DNA of 64,000 bases, taken from assembly GCA_044227605.1 (NCBI GenBank), contig JBGAWJ010000001.1:32728-96727 (forward strand), in the 5' to 3' direction. This stretch comes from JAEUKQ01 sp044227605 (GTDB lineage Bacteria > Pseudomonadota > Alphaproteobacteria > JAEUKQ01). Positions 55,337 through 63,929 of this stretch are shown here, piece after piece (positions within the stretch are counted from its first letter, which is position 1; each line of letters opens with the position of its first letter). A model generated the notes under the pieces. It saw only the letters and a program-made list of their open reading frames with translations, made no database searches and was not told the origin of the DNA. The position numbers and the translations under genes are program-made.

Positions 55337-55829
55337 GTTGCTTTCCTTTATTGAGATTTTCTGTCTCCTTTAACTGTAATATAACCCAATCGCTCGCTTC
55401 TGTTGACCATAAGTGTCACCTTTGAAGGGTTTTTCCACAAATTTAAAGGCATCCTTTCCCTTGGCCGGTCTTTTATAAGGATGCTAGAAGCTTTGGCATT
55501 GCTCAAAGTCATTGGTTCAACGATGCAGGCAAGCGATGCCTAATGTTCTTCCTTATGATCGGACAAAGCATATATCATAGTATCATATAATCTCCTTGAG
55601 AAGGCAGCTTCACTGATTGGCGACGGCAGAACTAACGTATACTCCCATATATTCCTAAGGAATATATGGATGGGAATCGTAAGGTTCGATATTAATCATA
55701 TTTTTTGGCTGCTTCCAACCCGATACGTGAACGTCTCCTTGAAAGAACTTATCTTACTGGCCAACAGCATAAAGCACCCTTCGTTGTGCGGGTCAAGTGT
55801 GTAGCCATTCTCCTCATAAAATATTTCTC
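55337..55829. other. About 490 bases without a convincing gene
   Basis: Between the DUF5063 gene and the plsC stop no open frame of 60 residues exists. One minus-strand frame stays open for about 160 codons with only two internal stops (a TGA near 55724 and a TAG near 55541) and ends just before the DUF5063 ribosome binding site; its last intact part could encode 54 residues beginning near 55513. A palindrome lies at 55645-55669 and a weaker stem at 55449-55484. It may be a gene relic, a regulatory or RNA region, or neither. I recognise no homology. Confidence 0.4.
55645..55669. repeat. Eleven-base perfect inverted repeat
   Basis: CCATATATTCC and GGAATATATGG flank a three-base centre (TAA). 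No T-run follows on either strand, so it is not an intrinsic terminator; it could be a protein-binding site or the stem of a small RNA. Confidence 0.6.
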
Positions 55830-56594
55830 CTAGATGTCCAACCGCTTTGAGGCGGCTTCAATCTGTTGCCTGAGGGTGCTAAGGAACTGTTGCTTATCCA
55901 AACCCGGAAGTAGGGGAGGTAGGAATTCCATGGTAATGGTGCCTGGGTATTTCAGCAAAGTTTTGCGGCGCCAATATTTCCCGGAATTTAAAGCCACCGG
56001 CACAACCGGTACATTTAAATGTTGGTACAAAGCGGCAATACCGGCATGGTAAGGCCCGGTCTGCCCAGGGGGCATGCGGGTGCCTTCGGGGAAGATGACG
56101 ATTGAACGGCCCTGGGTAAGACGCAGGCGGGCCTTTTGTAGCAATTGCTGCATGCTGCGCTGGCGTTCGCGCCGGTTAATGGAAATCATGTTTAACCCCC
56201 ACATAAACCAGCCGAATAAAGGCACCCATAATAATTCCCGTTTCAACACAAAAGCTGGCTGTTTGCTGACCAGCAAAAAAGTCAGTGTTTCCCAAGCTGA
56301 TTGGTGTTTGACGGCAAAAATAACCGGGGTGTTGGGAATATTTTCTAATCCCTTAAATTGATGGCGGATTAAGGTAATTTCCTGAAGCAACCAACAAGTT
56401 ACCCGCACCCACAGTCGGCCACATTCAAAGGTTGCTTGCCTTGAAAGGGGCAAACAAGGCAGAGAAATGGTCATAATCAAAAAACTCCAGCCATAAAAAG
56501 CGATGGTAAAACTCAGGGAGCGCAGCCAAATTTCTTGTTTTTCGGATAATAAGCCACGGGACTTAGGGAAGGGTTTATTTGTTTTTTGATCCAT
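55830..56594 (-). CDS. plsC: 1-acyl-sn-glycerol-3-phosphate acyltransferase (PlsC family)
   Basis: Phospholipid acyltransferase of about 254 residues with one N-terminal membrane segment (around residues 30-55). The catalytic motif is KHQSAWET, a HX4E variant of the common HX4D, and FPEGTRMPPG binds the glycerophosphate. An ATG at 56621 inside ydcF is possible; the ATG at 56594, five bases after the ydcF stop, is the more compact choice. It is the last gene of ftsE-ftsX-ydcF-plsC. Confidence 0.9.
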   Translation of the reverse strand: MDQKTNKPFPKSRGLLSEKQEIWLRSLSFTIAFYGWSFLIMTISLPCLPLSRQATFECGRLWVRVTCWLLQEITLIRHQFKGLENIPNTPVIFAVKHQSAWETLTFLLVSKQPAFVLKRELLWVPLFGWFMWGLNMISINRRERQRSMQQLLQKARLRLTQGRSIVIFPEGTRMPPGQTGPYHAGIAALYQHLNVPVVPVALNSGKYWRRKTLLKYPGTITMEFLPPLLPGLDKQQFLSTLRQQIEAASKRLDI

Positions 56595-56599
56595 TGAGG

Positions 56600-57235
56600 T
56601 TACCAAATTTTTTCCAGCCATTGGCGGGCGGCAACGAGCAGGAATTTGTTATATTCTTCGGCTAATTTCCACAGATATTTGACGTTGATTTTGCCATCAT
56701 CAACCGATTTAAGGAAATCGGAAGGTACAGATGAGTAATATAATTTGGTATGGGGCAACGCCATGTGCATTTCTGTCATGCTGCGCAACAAATGGTAATC
56801 AGATGTAATGACCAGCAATTCTTGATATCCATGCCGCTCCACCCAATATTTGGTTTCTTTGGCATTGCCGATGGTATCGCGCGCTTCATATCCCAAATCA
56901 ATACAGCAGGACAGCCAATTAATATTTTCCCCAGTCAAGGCAGAAGAGGCGGGGGTTAGGATGGCGGATAGGGATACAGATGGATCCACCCCTGAAATCA
57001 ACAAGCGTTCCACCTGATTGTTCAGTAGCAAATGAATCCCTTGTTCAATGCGGCGAAAGCCTGGCCCCCCTGTTAAAATTACCCCGCTTTGAAAGCGGGT
57101 GGTTGGTGAAAAATTATCGTGACGGGGACTTTGGTTAATGTAGCCTACAAAACCCATGACCCAAAAAACCGCTAGCAAAAACACCGCCCTGCAAAACCGG
57201 CAGCGAAATAATAAGGACGATAGAAATCCTCGCAT
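56600..57235 (-). CDS. YdcF family (DUF218) membrane-anchored protein
   Basis: A 211-residue protein with one N-terminal membrane helix and a periplasmic or cytoplasmic DUF218 domain: VILTGGPGFRRIEQGIHLLL at the start of the domain, ISGVDP, GNAKETKYWVERHGYQELLVITSDYHLLRSMTEM in the centre. DUF218 proteins (SanA/ElyC/YdcF) are connected with envelope integrity; the reaction is unknown. GAGG seven bases before the ATG. Co-located with ftsEX as in many alphaproteobacteria. Confidence 0.88.
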   Translation of the reverse strand: MRGFLSSLLFRCRFCRAVFLLAVFWVMGFVGYINQSPRHDNFSPTTRFQSGVILTGGPGFRRIEQGIHLLLNNQVERLLISGVDPSVSLSAILTPASSALTGENINWLSCCIDLGYEARDTIGNAKETKYWVERHGYQELLVITSDYHLLRSMTEMHMALPHTKLYYSSVPSDFLKSVDDGKINVKYLWKLAEEYNKFLLVAARQWLEKIW

Positions 57236-57255
57236 GATCCATCCTCAATGTTATA

Positions 57256-58128
57256 TCAAGAGAGCGATCGTAAAACGGTATAGCGCGCTGTAAGCATGGC
57301 GATAATCCCTGCTGAAACTGGTAAAAGCGATAACAAAACCCAATGCCAAAAAGATAAGGTCAGTTTTGGTAGGATGATAGAGCTTAGGGAACCCAGCACA
57401 TATTCAATGGCCAGTAAAGTCAAGCCTGCCAGGCAAGCCCCAATGATGCCACCCATAATTCCCAAGCGCAGCGAATGGTTCTGGAATTGCTTGGCGATAT
57501 AGCGATTAGGGGCACCCACCAAATGGACAATATCGACAATACGCCGGTTGATGGCCAAACCTGTGCGGGTAACGAAAATCACGGTAATAACCGTGGCCGC
57601 CTCAACCACCAAAATCAAAAAATAAGACAGGCCTTGCAAGGACTCGGCAAAACGGAGCAGTTCGGATAACCAGCCTTGGTGGTCGTCTAACAATATCTCT
57701 GGCGAAACGATCGCTAAGGATTTCCGCAATTCTGCAATGCGGACGGGATTGGTTGATTGATATTCAACCGCAATCAAATCAGGGATAGGCAATGCTTTGA
57801 AATTGCTGTTGTTGCCCAGCCAAGGTTCCAACATTTTTGCAGTGGTTGCGGGGTCAATGATTGCTGCTTTGGTAACCCAGGGAGTGGTGCGGATAACCTG
57901 CAAGGTTTTTTCCCGTAAAACGGTTTGCTCTGCAGCCATTGATTGTGGCGGCAGCATAACGGTCATACTGCCTTGCAAGCCGGTGTTCCAACGGGCGGCC
58001 AGGCGGTCAAGGGCTAAACTGCTGGCCAAAGCTAACATGCCAATATACACCATAAACGCCATAATCCAGGGCAAAAAGCGGCCGGAGGAATCTTGGCCAA
58101 GCGGCAGGGTAACGGAAAAAAAGCCCAT
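57256..58128 (-). CDS. ftsX: FtsX, cell division ABC permease-like protein
   Basis: A 290-residue protein with four membrane helices: one near the N-terminus, then a periplasmic loop of about 130 residues, and three near the C-terminus including YFLILVVEAATVITVIFVTRTGLAINRRIVDIVHLVGAP, the MacB-like FtsX motif. With FtsE it controls peptidoglycan hydrolases at the septum rather than transporting a solute. Its ATG is one base from the ftsE stop. Confidence 0.93.
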   Translation of the reverse strand: MGFFSVTLPLGQDSSGRFLPWIMAFMVYIGMLALASSLALDRLAARWNTGLQGSMTVMLPPQSMAAEQTVLREKTLQVIRTTPWVTKAAIIDPATTAKMLEPWLGNNSNFKALPIPDLIAVEYQSTNPVRIAELRKSLAIVSPEILLDDHQGWLSELLRFAESLQGLSYFLILVVEAATVITVIFVTRTGLAINRRIVDIVHLVGAPNRYIAKQFQNHSLRLGIMGGIIGACLAGLTLLAIEYVLGSLSSIILPKLTLSFWHWVLLSLLPVSAGIIAMLTARYTVLRSLS

Positions 58129-58129
58129 G

Positions 58130-58804
58130 TTAACTGACTCCAGGTGGCAGGAAAGATAACTGCCCGTTATGGATATGCATTTGCGGATAGGGAAAGCTAT
58201 GGATCAAATTTTCACTATGGGTAGCAATAATAATGGTTGTGCCGGTTTTATTAAGCTCTTCAAACAAATACATAAGGCGCATGGACATCGGTTCATCCAA
58301 GTTACCGGTCGGCTCATCCGCCAAAAGTAAACTGGGGCGGCTGATAATCGCCCGGGCAATTGCGACCCGTTGCTGTTGCCCGCCGGATAAGGTGCGCGGG
58401 TAATTGTAAAGATAGTCCGCTAACCCCACCCAAATCAGCAATTCGGATACATGTTCCCGAACTTGGGCTTCCGAGACGCCAATCACCCGCAATGGCAAGG
58501 CCACATTATCAAAAGCGGTTAAGTTATCCAAAAGGCGGAAATCCTGGAAAACCACCCCGATCCGCCTGCGGATCAAAGGATATTCCTGCCGCCTTAAACG
58601 GATGACGTCACGGCCGAATAATCGCAAAGTCCCTGCCGATGGCTGTTGACCCAAATACATCATCCGCAACAGGGATGATTTGCCCGCACCAGAGGCGCCG
58701 GTCAGGAAATGGAATGTTCCGGGGGTCAGGGTAAAAGAAATATCCCGCAATATTTCCGGCTCATTGCCATAACGCATGGATACATGTTCAAATAAAACCA
58801 ACAC
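58130..58804 (-). CDS. ftsE: FtsE, cell division ATPase
   Basis: ABC ATPase of 224 residues: Walker A GASGAGKSS, signature [14 protein letters not shown] and Walker B LLLADEPTGNLD, with the H-loop in IIATHS. Partner of FtsX at the divisome. The start is GTG at 58804 or the adjoining TTG (58801), both immediately next to GGAGGG. It heads the ftsE-ftsX-ydcF-plsC operon and is divergent from the zinc-ribbon gene. Confidence 0.95.
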   Translation of the reverse strand: MLVLFEHVSMRYGNEPEILRDISFTLTPGTFHFLTGASGAGKSSLLRMMYLGQQPSAGTLRLFGRDVIRLRRQEYPLIRRRIGVVFQDFRLLDNLTAFDNVALPLRVIGVSEAQVREHVSELLIWVGLADYLYNYPRTLSGGQQQRVAIARAIISRPSLLLADEPTGNLDEPMSMRLMYLFEELNKTGTTIIIATHSENLIHSFPYPQMHIHNGQLSFLPPGVS

Positions 58805-58977
58805 CCCTCCGTATAGGTAAAAAATCCACCAAATGATTGCTTGCCTCAGGCGAATCAGCGCAGTATAAAATATTAAATAACGGTTACCTGATGGAGATGA
58901 TACGTCCTTTGATCAATTTCTAGCAAATTTTTTACCAAATGATAACAAAAATAATCAGCTATTATGGTGATTAACTA

Positions 58978-59745
58978 ATGATTACCACTTGTCCAGCCTG
59001 CTATACCGGTTATTTGGTTGCTGATCATCTCTTAGGTCTGCAAGGCCGGACGGTGCAATGCGCCCGTTGCCAGCATCGTTGGTGGCAAGAACCTGCCGAT
59101 CCGCACAAGAACGGTAGGCCGCTGCCAGAAATGGCGCAGACTAACAATAAAAGCGGTCAAGGTAGCAATAAAACCCCGTCCCCAGCATCTACTTCTAATG
59201 AACACACCAGCCATGATTCGCTAACAGTTGCAGATTTGCCCAGAAAAATCCAATTGCCCGCCATTTTTAAGCCACCTGTCCCTAAGCGTTGGATATTTAG
59301 AACCTGGGGGAAAGCCTGCGTCGGATTAGGGATTGGTATCATCTTGTTGCTGGGGTTACAGCGGCCTTTGATTAAAATATGGCCGGGGTTGAATGCGGCG
59401 TATGGCTGGATAGGGTTGGATATTATCGGGGCTGGGCTTGAGATTACCGATGTCCGCACCCTGCAAACGCCACCGAGTGATATGCCGGAACTGACAGCAC
59501 TGGCTACCCTGGTTGTCGAAGGACGGATTATTAATGTAACCCGCTCACCCCAACCGCTGCCTTCCTTGCGGGTCATTGTGAGGGAAGAGGGGACAAACCG
59601 GTGGATTCAGGAATGGACTTTTCATGGCCCTGTTAAGGAATTAGCACCCTTGCAATCGGTTGTGGTGCAATCCACCCTTTATAACCCCCCTGCCAATAAA
59701 GTGTATATTCAGTTGGAATTTGCCGTTCCTACAGCAGAACGTTAA
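58978..59745 (+). CDS. MJ0042-type zinc-ribbon/DUF3426-like membrane protein
   Basis: A 255-residue protein: N-terminal zinc ribbon with Cys5, Cys8, Cys28 and Cys31 (CPAC ... CARC), a polar linker (about 40-110), one membrane helix (about 113-136) and a C-terminal periplasmic domain with an immunoglobulin-like pattern (VVEGRIINVTRSPQPLPSLRVIV). Function unknown. In alphaproteobacteria this gene is commonly divergent from ftsE, as here. Confidence 0.85.
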   Translation: MITTCPACYTGYLVADHLLGLQGRTVQCARCQHRWWQEPADPHKNGRPLPEMAQTNNKSGQGSNKTPSPASTSNEHTSHDSLTVADLPRKIQLPAIFKPPVPKRWIFRTWGKACVGLGIGIILLLGLQRPLIKIWPGLNAAYGWIGLDIIGAGLEITDVRTLQTPPSDMPELTALATLVVEGRIINVTRSPQPLPSLRVIVREEGTNRWIQEWTFHGPVKELAPLQSVVVQSTLYNPPANKVYIQLEFAVPTAER

Positions 59746-59911
59746 AAATTCACATTTCCAGCACTTTTATTCTTGGGTCTCAGGGGATTGGAAAAATAAT
59801 TATTTATTCCCATACCCGATCCCAATTATCCTGGTAAAGCACGTAAGGCGCAGTCATAAGACTTAATGCTTATCGTGGTTGCCGCTAGCAATCAAGGAAC
59901 CCCCAAAACCC

Positions 59912-62503
59912 TTAAAACAACTGCAACAACCGTTGCAGATATTCGCGTTCCAGAGCTGGACGGCTTAAATCAGCGGCACGGCGGCGCAATTCTTCCAAAA
60001 TATTCCTAGATTTTTGCATTGTTTCGGCATCGGGGATTTTAACCTGGCCTTCATCCATTCGTCCTTGGCCGGGATCTTGGCGGCCAAGCGGGTCACGTCC
60101 GCCGTCATTACGGCGGATTGTTTGATTGCCGTTAGGGTCAAGCCTTTTCGCCAGCATTTCCCCTAATTCCCGACTGCCATTTTGTAATTGCTCAAGCGCT
60201 CGCCCCATGGCTTCCCCGGCGGCGTCAGGATTGCCTTGGCGGAAGGCTTGTTCCGCTTCGCGCATGGCTTGCTCAGCCTCGCCAAAACTTTGGGGGATTT
60301 CCCCAAGCAATTCCCCCATTTGCCGCATTTGTTCGCCCAATTGTTCCCGAAGTTGCTGTTGCTCTTGAGCATTGTCGCGATTTTGACCGGGATTATTTCC
60401 TTGTTGGGATTGGCCAAAACTATGATCCATCAGATCTTGCTGATCTTGCATTAACCCATTTAGACCCTTATTTAGCTGCGATTCGGGGGAAGGCAGTCGG
60501 TCCCCATTCTGCCTGGAATTTTGGCCCGTTTGTGGGGTGCCTGATCCTGGGCCCGGCGAGGGGATCAAATTATCCATCAATTCTTCCAATTGCGACAACA
60601 TATCTTGTGCAGCCTCCCGCGCGCCGCTGCGTGCCATATTTTCCGCTTGATCCAACATACGCTGCAAATCTTCCTGGGTGATTGGATGACCGTTGCCGCC
60701 ATTTTTAAACTGGCCATTGCCCTGTTGTGCTTCGCCTTGGTCTTGCTGCCCCTCTTGCCCAGCATTTTGCTGGTCTTGCTGGGCTTGATCTTGCATCGAT
60801 GACATATAATTCTTCATCGCCTCCCGCAATTCCTGCATACGTTCTTGTAATTCCTGGTCAGATGCCCCGTTGTTCAAGGCTTCCTGCATATTTTGTTGGG
60901 CATTCCGCAACGCTTGTTCGGCGTCAGATAAATTGCCGTCCTCAATCCTTAAAGCCACTTTCCATAAAATATCTTGCACTTCGGGGATTGCCTTGTCGCT
61001 TTGGTCTTGCAACAAACGCTCCAATGATGACCGCAGGCCTAAAGTGACCAGGCTGTCATCCCGGTATTCGGCAGGTTGGCTGCTGATATGATGTAAAGAC
61101 ATGGCAACCGGCAGGCGTATTTCCTGGTTATAGATCAAGCTTAACATCCGCCTTTGAATAATAACGGCTTGCGCTAAGGGATGCTTGAATTGGCGCTGCG
61201 GCAGTAACATTTCCACGGAGTTACTGCGGCCGAATTGGCCGCTGCTGTCCATTGCGATTAACCGGACCTTTACAGGCAATCCTGCCCAACGATGGGCGGC
61301 GCTATCATATAATTTGCTGCCCTCCACAATCTTGGAATTATTTTTGCTGACCACCGGTAACACTACCTCTATCGTTTCTTGTTGATCAGAATTGGCTTGA
61401 TCGTTGAGCAAGGTGATGATCGCTTTGACCGATTGCAAGTGATAATCATCGCTGGCAACATATTTTAAATCCAAACGCCCACGACCTGTGCCGCTTGGCT
61501 GTTCAGCGAACGAAATAACGGGGGGGGTATCCGGCACCATACGAACGGGCCATTCCCCCAATAATTCTTGACCTTGCTTAAGGGTAATGCGGGTGCCCAC
61601 CAATAATAAACCTTTTCCTTGGAAGGTACCGTTCGTAATTTCTTGGATTGATACGGGGATATCACCCCCCATGACATCGGGGGCTAACCCGTTGCCGCCG
61701 CTTAACCCGATGTTAAGCACGCTGCCCTCAGGAATTTCAAGAATGGGGGTTTTATTACCGGCGGATGGCTTAACAAAAGGGTGATCGGCCGTTGCTAAAA
61801 AAATAGGGGATTGCCCCGTATAAGCGGGGGGGGAGATCCAAATATCCAATAATAAAGGGGTTTTGGCGAGAACTAGGCCGGAATCACCAGGGGAGTCTGG
61901 GGGTAGGAACAGGGCGTACTGTAACCGTTGCCAAGGGCTGCTGTTTGGCAGTAAAATGGCCAGGAACAGGGCGGCCACTGCCAACCCCCGCAATCCGAAG
62001 GGATCGCGACGAAATAAGCGTGGCTTTGGGGTTACGGCTTGCATGGTGCCGATTTTATGGATGAGTTGTTGCTGGTGGGCTTGCCACAAAACTTGCGAAA
62101 AACCATCATCGGCACCGCCAGCCAAGCGGTCATGCAACTGGCTAACCGGGTGGCCGGTCAATTGATTTTCTTGTTCCAGGCGGCGGTGAATTTCAGCAGG
62201 GGCCGGGTTCCGGTTGGTTCGCCACCAATAGGTGGCACTGCCCACCAATCCAATCCCTAAAAGGGCTAGCAAGCCCCCATGTGCCCAACCTGGTAATAAG
62301 GGCAGTAAACCTGAAAATAATAAGGTAAAACAGAGACATAGGCTCAGTAAAAATGGCCAGCTTTCATACCAGGCCTTTTCCCACCACAAAGCCCTTGATG
62401 ATTGCCGCAAACGCCTAAGGATAGATGAAGGCAATAACTTCCCCCCGGGTGACAGCGGGGGTTTTTGATTGTGCTCTAACACAGAACGGCGCGAATGTGA
62501 CAT
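59912..62503 (-). CDS. TIGR02302 family (DUF4175) membrane protein
   Basis: A protein of about 863 residues. Two N-terminal membrane helices (about 45-85) and one near 175-190 precede a periplasmic beta-rich region and a long C-terminal part that is helical and extremely rich in Gln, Asn, Gly and Glu (about 540-800), likely coiled coil and disordered. GAGGAAGG directly before the ATG at 62503 fixes the start; the longer frame to 62542 overlaps lysA. The family is restricted mainly to alphaproteobacteria and has no established function. It follows lysA, a conserved arrangement. Confidence 0.88.
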   Translation of the reverse strand: MSHSRRSVLEHNQKPPLSPGGKLLPSSILRRLRQSSRALWWEKAWYESWPFLLSLCLCFTLLFSGLLPLLPGWAHGGLLALLGIGLVGSATYWWRTNRNPAPAEIHRRLEQENQLTGHPVSQLHDRLAGGADDGFSQVLWQAHQQQLIHKIGTMQAVTPKPRLFRRDPFGLRGLAVAALFLAILLPNSSPWQRLQYALFLPPDSPGDSGLVLAKTPLLLDIWISPPAYTGQSPIFLATADHPFVKPSAGNKTPILEIPEGSVLNIGLSGGNGLAPDVMGGDIPVSIQEITNGTFQGKGLLLVGTRITLKQGQELLGEWPVRMVPDTPPVISFAEQPSGTGRGRLDLKYVASDDYHLQSVKAIITLLNDQANSDQQETIEVVLPVVSKNNSKIVEGSKLYDSAAHRWAGLPVKVRLIAMDSSGQFGRSNSVEMLLPQRQFKHPLAQAVIIQRRMLSLIYNQEIRLPVAMSLHHISSQPAEYRDDSLVTLGLRSSLERLLQDQSDKAIPEVQDILWKVALRIEDGNLSDAEQALRNAQQNMQEALNNGASDQELQERMQELREAMKNYMSSMQDQAQQDQQNAGQEGQQDQGEAQQGNGQFKNGGNGHPITQEDLQRMLDQAENMARSGAREAAQDMLSQLEELMDNLIPSPGPGSGTPQTGQNSRQNGDRLPSPESQLNKGLNGLMQDQQDLMDHSFGQSQQGNNPGQNRDNAQEQQQLREQLGEQMRQMGELLGEIPQSFGEAEQAMREAEQAFRQGNPDAAGEAMGRALEQLQNGSRELGEMLAKRLDPNGNQTIRRNDGGRDPLGRQDPGQGRMDEGQVKIPDAETMQKSRNILEELRRRAADLSRPALEREYLQRLLQLF

Positions 62504-62529
62504 TTCCTTCCTCACTTCAACCAAATAGC

Positions 62530-63786
62530 TTACCTTAACCAATCCGGTAATTGATCGTACCCCAGCAATGTATCATAATTCAAACGCGGACGCACTATTT
62601 TAAATTGGTTGCCCTTAACCAGTATTTCAGGGGCCAATAACCGGCTGTTGTAAGTGGATGCCATGGCGGCCCCATAAGCACCAGCCGATAAAATGGCCAC
62701 CAGGTCACCGGGTTGGACAGGCGGAAGGGGGCGTTGGCTGGCAAAGGTATCACCCGTTTCACAAACCGGCCCCACAATATCATATAATTGGCGGGGCTGA
62801 TTTTCTTGGGGTTGTTGGACCAGTTGAAATTCATGCCATGCCTCATAAAGGCTGGGTCGCAATAAATCATTCATGGCGGCATCGATGATTAAAAATTGGC
62901 GGGTTTTCCCTTTCTTGACATATAAAACCCGTGAGACCAAAATGCCCCCATTGCCCACCAAGTACCGTCCGGGTTCCACGAGCAATTGACAGTTTAGGGG
63001 GGCAATCCATTTTTCAATCAGGGCGGCGTAAGAAGCCAAGGAAGGTGGGGTTTCACCCCGGTAAGGAATGCCGATGCCGCCCCCCACATCAATCCTGTTG
63101 ACCGGCAGATTTTTTTGGCGCAATTCAGCCACCAGCTGGCTGATACTCGCAAAAGCCTTTCCAAATGCTGAAAAATCTGTGATTTGTGAACCGATATGGA
63201 CGGCTAGCCCCACCACATTTAACCCAGGTAAATGTTGGGCGGCTTGGTAAAGGGCCATAATATGCTGGCGGTCGATGCCGAATTTATTTTCAGCCTTGCC
63301 CGTGGATATCTTCGCATGGGTTTGGGCATCCACATCCGGGTTAACGCGCAGGCAAATGGCGGCTTTCTTCCCTATTTTTTCTGCCAGCTGGGCCACCAGC
63401 ATTAATTCGGGTTCGGATTCGATATTGAATTGAAAAATATTTTGCTGTAAGGCAAAGGTAATTTCTTCAGCGGTTTTGCCAACCCCTGAAAAAACAATTT
63501 TACTGGCGGGGATGCCCACCGCTAGGGCGCGACGCAACTCACCGCCGGAAACTACATCAGCCCCCGCGCCCAACTGCCCAAAAGTTTTAATCACGGCTTG
63601 GTTGGAATTGGCTTTAACCGCAAAGCAGATCAGGGGGGAAAAGCGCTGCAGCGCTTGGGCCAGTTGTTGATATTGTTGGGTCATATAACCGCTCGAATAA
63701 CAATAAAAAGGCGTACGCACCTTTTCAGCGAGCGTAGCCAATGAAACATCTTCGACATGCAAGCTTTGCTGGCGGTAAGGGAACAT
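62530..63786 (-). CDS. lysA: Diaminopimelate decarboxylase
   Basis: PLP enzyme making lysine from meso-diaminopimelate. The product of 419 residues has the Schiff-base lysine K58 in CFAVKAN, a glycine-rich SGGELRRAL, AVHIGSQ, the substrate and dimer-interface segments EPGRYLVGNGG and CETGDTF, and GAYGAAMAS. The open frame runs to 63993, but the first 69 codons overlap a different gene; the ATG at 63786 has GAGG five bases upstream and gives the usual beginning. Confidence 0.96.
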   Translation of the reverse strand: MFPYRQQSLHVEDVSLATLAEKVRTPFYCYSSGYMTQQYQQLAQALQRFSPLICFAVKANSNQAVIKTFGQLGAGADVVSGGELRRALAVGIPASKIVFSGVGKTAEEITFALQQNIFQFNIESEPELMLVAQLAEKIGKKAAICLRVNPDVDAQTHAKISTGKAENKFGIDRQHIMALYQAAQHLPGLNVVGLAVHIGSQITDFSAFGKAFASISQLVAELRQKNLPVNRIDVGGGIGIPYRGETPPSLASYAALIEKWIAPLNCQLLVEPGRYLVGNGGILVSRVLYVKKGKTRQFLIIDAAMNDLLRPSLYEAWHEFQLVQQPQENQPRQLYDIVGPVCETGDTFASQRPLPPVQPGDLVAILSAGAYGAAMASTYNSRLLAPEILVKGNQFKIVRPRLNYDTLLGYDQLPDWLR

Positions 63787-63794
63787 GGCATCCT

Positions 63795-63929
63795 CTAGGG
63801 AATGAAGGGGTAGGTGCGGGGATAGGCAGGATCGGCATCCTTTGGCGGCTTCACATCGCCCTTTAAGCCGCAGGCAGATAACCAATAGAAGTTGCTCAAT
63901 AATAAGAATAGGGCAAGGCAGCGGGGCAT
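63795..63929 (-). CDS. lptM: Small lipoprotein, LptM/YifL type
   Basis: A 44-residue lipoprotein. The signal sequence ends in the lipobox LSAC and is followed by GLKGDVKPP and DPAYPRTYPF, the pattern of the tiny lipoprotein found between argH and lysA in many proteobacteria. In E. coli LptM assists assembly of the LptD lipopolysaccharide translocon at the outer membrane; here that role is inferred. The stop is eight bases before the lysA ATG, so the two are co-transcribed. argH would be expected just beyond the right window edge. Confidence 0.85.
   Translation of the reverse strand: MPRCLALFLLLSNFYWLSACGLKGDVKPPKDADPAYPRTYPFIP

Noticed and set aside
55680..55829. Plus-strand frame at about 55692-55833 as the real decayed gene
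   Set aside because: It is short, ends in plsC's complementary region and no more convincing than the minus-strand frame; neither shows homology I can name.
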